Positions 60,457 through 64,000 of a stretch of DNA of 64,000 nucleotides are shown piece by piece; positions within the stretch are counted from its first letter, which is position 1; the number at the start of each line of letters is the position of its first letter. This DNA is from Xylona heveae TC161. Lineage: Eukaryota; Ascomycota; Xylonomycetes; Xylonales; Xylonaceae. Location of the stretch: positions 248,001-312,000 of the forward strand of contig NW_017264194.1 of assembly GCF_001619985.1 (NCBI RefSeq), given 5' to 3'. Below the pieces are notes generated by a model, which did not search any database, was not told the origin of the DNA, and saw nothing but the letters and a program-made list of their open reading frames with translations. Position numbers and translations under genes: made by a program.

Positions 60457-61949
60457 ATGGTTGAAGTTGCACATCGACAACCATCGTGGATGGGCATCAA
60501 GGTCAAGGACCTTGCCCTCTTTGCTGTGAGATCATCTTACGTACCCATCATGAAATTAAAAGCTGAACCATGATAGTTGGCCGTACAAAATGCCGCCGTT
60601 ATAATGGTAGGACGCCCTCGAACCGGAGCTTCATCAAGGCTGATCAGAAAATAATAGTTTGTTCGATACTCTCGAACAATGCCTCCCGTAGGAGGTCAAC
60701 GTTACTTTTCTTCAACAGCCGTATTCTTAACTGAGATGATCAAATTCGCATTATGCCTCACCATTGCCCTGTACGACGTATCTCGCAACTTGCCTCCGAC
60801 CTCCTCAGTTTTATCACTTTTCAAGGTGCTTTCGGGTGCTGTGTTTACCGGCGATAGTTGGAAGTTGGCAATTCCTGCTATCATTTTTACTTTGCAGAAC
60901 TCATTACAGTATATCGCGCTATCCCATCTTGACGCGCCCACAGCCCAAATAACATATCAGCTCAAGCTCGCTTTTACGGCAATATTTGGCATCCTTGCAT
61001 TTCGTAAACCATTGTCGTTGCGGAACTGGGCGATGCTTGGTCTTCTTATGCTTGGTGTTGCAGTGACTTACATTCCAAGTGCTGATCCTACCGGTTTTTC
61101 GTTTGCCAAAGAGGTTCATGCTCGACGCTCGATTACAAAATCACTTGCCAGGGACACCGTGGATTTCACAAAACGATCTGCTACATACGAGGGCATACAA
61201 GAAGATGAGGGATTGGAACATCCTCCAGTTTACGCGTCTCTTGGATTGTTGGCCGCACTCGGCTCCTGCTGTTTGTCTGGCCTCGCCGGCGTTATCCTTG
61301 AGAGAATATTCAAAGATTCAAAAAGTCCTTCCTCGCTCTGGGTTCGGAATATCCAGCTATCTTTCTATTCTCTGTTCCCTGCGCTCTTTATTGGCGTAAT
61401 CTTCATTGATGGTGAAGAAGTTGCCAAAGTCGGGGTCTTTCAAGGATACAATTGGGTTGTCTGGACAACGATTGGCTTACAAGCCCTGGGAGGCGTCCTT
61501 GTCGCCATATGTGTATTCTATGCGGACAACCTGGCAAAGACTACCGCTACAAGTATCAGTGTTATATTGACAATCGTTGCAAGCGTCTTGTTCTTCGATT
61601 TTCCGGTCACGACTAAGGTTCGCGCCCTATGTACACCCTTTCTAAATCCATTTTAGCTAATAGCATACTCTTTTAGCTACTGGTTGGAGCGATACTCAGC
61701 GTCATCGCAGCAAATCTCTTCAAAGGGAAAGACAGATCACGCCCTCCACCAATCAAAATCGCGAAATATGAGAGTACGACAATTGACCGGCGGCCGTCTA
61801 TTATTGCTGGGGAACAAGATCCCAATACACTACCACTGCCTACTGCACTCCAGACGGAAGAGGCTAGATCTACCTCCCGTCCTAGCTCTCCACGAGGTCA
61901 CTCTCGAGGCCCGCAAGGCAAAGGAAAGTCGCCAAAGAGGAGTGCGTAA
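60457..61949 (+). CDS. Nucleotide-sugar transporter (UDP-galactose type, SLC35A)
   Basis: A Golgi membrane carrier of the nucleotide-sugar transporter family that brings UDP-sugar into the lumen for glycan synthesis. Four exons (60457-60525, 60577-60606, 60658-61617, 61677-61949) give 443 residues; exon 2 is only 30 nt. Family marks: the TM1-2 stretch NAAVIMFVRYSRTMPPVGG, RYFSSTAVFLTEMIKF, ALSHLDAPTAQITYQLKLAF, FRKPLSLRNWAMLGLLMLGV and, late, AANLFKGKDR. About ten membrane spans are visible, with a hydrophilic loop after TM5. The C-terminal 75 residues are Ser/Pro/Arg-rich and cytosolic. UDP-galactose (Gms1/UgtA type) is the best guess; CMP-sialic-acid and UDP-GlcNAc carriers are close relatives and cannot be excluded. 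Confidence 0.88.
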
Positions 61950-62751
61950 AAGACATTGCTCTCTTCTTCCTGAGACCCCAAGCTCGCATGAGCGATCTGG
62001 GCTTTCTTTAATTCTCAAATCCCACGCAGGAGTGTATTTTTATTTGATCTACCTCTGCATTCTCCCTGAAGTTGTTACGGGTGAAGGAGCAACCTACGGC
62101 ATACATTGACTACTCATGGACTGAAGGTATCCCAAATCAGACCTAAATATTCTGTGTCACAGGACTGCCGTTCATTACGAATGTTCCCCGTCTTTACATA
62201 CCTAATTGAAACGTAAATATTATGTCTTTGTCGTTTGGCCCTGGATTCATCTCTCGACATTTTTCTATGTTTTTGTGTCAACATTGGCGCACATTTGGTC
62301 ATCTGGCGCGGAATTAGGCATGGGATCAAAAAAAAGATTATTTATCATCAGATAAAATCGTATTTCCAATAATGGACATATAATCTTCAAGGGGTTCGAA
62401 TGCAGTGAAAAGACTTGACCATATATTGGAAAAAGGAAGAAACAGTTGGCCGCAGTCTCAGCAGAATCTTTAATCCTACGAACTGATTTTGCACATTTCG
62501 GCCAGGGGCTCTTTTTATTATTATTATTTTCCGGGGGTTTCAATTAGTACAGCGATCCCGGCTGTGTTTCTTTTCTTTTATTTTTTTTTTATTTTTTCCC
62601 GGTTGTACTTCTACAAGGGAAGTTCGCTGACTCAATCATTCCTCCTAGACGCTACGTATTTTCAAGTTTGAATATATTTATTTGTCAAACTTATATCTGC
62701 AGCCTGGCGCTCTTCACGGAGGCCAGTTTACATCTCATATCGGCCGACTAT
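61950..62751. promoter_or_regulatory. Intergenic region upstream of mer3
   Basis: 800 bp. AT-rich, T-runs near 62565-62600. No gene supported. It includes the mer3 promoter. Confidence 0.5.
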
Positions 62752-64000
62752 ATGGATAAATACACTGGCTCTCGATATTCCTTTGATATAGACGAACTCT
62801 TCGGGCAGCTAGAATGCGACACTGAGTCAGCGAATATCCGACATGACATCCTGTGGAACAATGAAGGCCATCGCAGCAGTTCAATTTTCCAACGTGCGTC
62901 CCTGACAAGTCTTTAAGGAAGTGATGGCAACTAATATCTTCAATTTCCCCATCATTAGGCTCATCGACTGATCCCTGGCAATTTGATGTAGTAAGTTAGT
63001 ATCCAGAATTTAGAGCTCGCATATCTAAGTAATGATCTTAGAACAACGCCATTCACTCCCGAGAACAAAGTCATGTGGCCCTGCAACATGGTCAACTTGA
63101 CCCTGCATTGCAGACCGGGGATACTTTTCCGAAAGCGTACCTGAATAATGGAGCCCAGTTCGACGGACGACACGTACCTCCTTCGGACTTTTTCGAACAG
63201 GAGTATATAAGCAAACCCCGAGTTGTTCCAGATGAGGTCGGGAAAGGATGTAGGTTTGGCATGGCACTACCTCTAAATATCATTTCGCAAAATCTCAACA
63301 TGTATCAGATCCAAAATTTCCTCCGTCTGGCACCCGCACGGCTACCCATGACTGGCGGGATTCCTTTCCATCTGATAGCCTTGAGATGGATGTTATTGAC
63401 ATGCTTTCGAATCCCGCTGAAGTTGGAAGTTCACACTACACTCATGGCGAGGATGAGAACGCCATCTCACGTGGTGAAGGTATCCATAATGGAAGCAGAC
63501 TTGCTTTTCTTGGCATTATCTAATTTCAGCAGGGAACCCCCCTCGGCATCATTCAAGTTTCTGTTCTGGTACTGTTTGCATCACTCTTTTAAGGTTTCCT
63601 GCCAAAATTCATTTGCAAGACTAAATCTCACTCAGGGTTACTCCGCGATTCATCTCCTCAAGCGGGCCTCTCACCCATCCTCTCGCTGCATCAAGTCAGA
63701 TTTAGTTCTCCGCAGCGAGATAAAGAAAGAAGACGTGATGCGCCTTCTGTAGATATGAGCAACGGCAACCGAGACAAATTTCGCCATCGAGATGGGATGC
63801 CCACGGGAAACCAGGTCCCCGGACCACTGCTTCAGCAGCTACAGCTCAATCACGCACCTCCAATGGCGCAGGGGATTCCACTTGTTCCTCTGAATCAGTT
63901 GCCAGACCGATTTCGTTCCGTTTTCCCTTTCCCCTTGTTCAACGCCATGCAATCTAGAGCTTTCCATGCATCCTATAAAACCGATGACAACTTGGTATTA
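62752..64000 (+). CDS. mer3: Meiotic DNA helicase Mer3/HFM1, N-terminal part (cut by window end)
   Basis: Mer3 is a 3'-5' DNA helicase that stabilises D-loops and promotes interfering crossovers. Only the N-terminal 319 codons are inside the window. Exons: 62752-62893, 62959-62990, 63042-63249, 63309-63479, 63530-63568 and 63636 onward, with consistent phases. The last exon reaches the start of the helicase core: LPDRFRSVFPFPLFNAMQS then RAFHASYKTDDNLV, the Q-motif region that precedes motif I in HFM1/Mer3; motif I (Walker A) should follow just past the edge. The preceding 270 residues are poorly conserved, rich in Ser, Asn and Gln, and probably disordered. Two exons are only 32 and 39 nt. 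The start is the first ATG of the open frame; an upstream exon cannot be excluded. Confidence 0.85.

Noticed and set aside
1-64000. Mobile elements, CRISPR arrays and biosynthetic gene clusters
   Set aside because: No terminal repeats, integrase/transposase motifs, regularly spaced repeats or PKS/NRPS-type domains were seen.

Overview
The window is nuclear DNA of a filamentous ascomycete (Pezizomycotina). The evidence is the many short GT-AG introns (about 45-170 nt, mostly 50-75), pyrimidine-rich leaders, 0.2-2.4 kb intergenic gaps, and fungal families such as Pho85-type cyclins, a Zn2Cys6 regulator with a fungal-specific trans domain, MFS drug:H+ antiporter-like carriers, a GPI-type S10 carboxypeptidase and a Hop1 with HORMA plus PHD. 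I cannot fix the genus. I see no rRNA, CRISPR array, recognisable tRNA or intact mobile element. All exon boundaries were worked out by eye from splice sites and frame continuity.

Layout. 0-9 kb: a Pcl-type cyclin after a long pyrimidine-rich leader, an unrecognised four-exon gene on the minus strand (5.5-6.6 kb), and fructose-1,6-bisphosphatase. 9.9-20.5 kb: a large proline-rich coiled-coil protein (-), an MFS transporter (+) and a 2EXR/F-box-like acidic protein (-). 22-31.4 kb: an EngB-type mitochondrial GTPase (-) and an FMC1-like LYR protein (+) that share a 396 bp divergent promoter, a DUF1295 membrane protein (-), a serine carboxypeptidase (+) and the Hsp90 co-chaperone AHA1 (+). 33-42 kb: a Cdc4-type F-box/WD40 protein (-) and a single-exon hypothetical protein (+). 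42-49 kb: a diverged YTH-domain RNA-binding protein (-) head to head with meiotic HOP1 (+). 50-62 kb: a serine-rich hypothetical protein (+), a second MFS carrier (+) convergent with a Zn2Cys6 regulator (-), and a nucleotide-sugar transporter (+). 62.75 kb to the end: the 5' part of MER3/HFM1, cut off by the window edge.

How genes relate. Two themes recur. The first is cell-cycle and meiosis: cyclin, Cdc4, Hop1, Mer3, and a YTH protein of the class that in fission yeast (Mmi1) governs meiotic mRNA fate. The second is mitochondrial biogenesis (EngB-like/FMC1). The carrier plus Zn-cluster regulator at 55-59.6 kb may be a small regulated transport pair. The observation I find most interesting is the YTH-like protein, whose predicted m6A cage is altered and which lies divergently beside hop1; hop1 and mer3 are also by far the most finely intron-split genes in the window.
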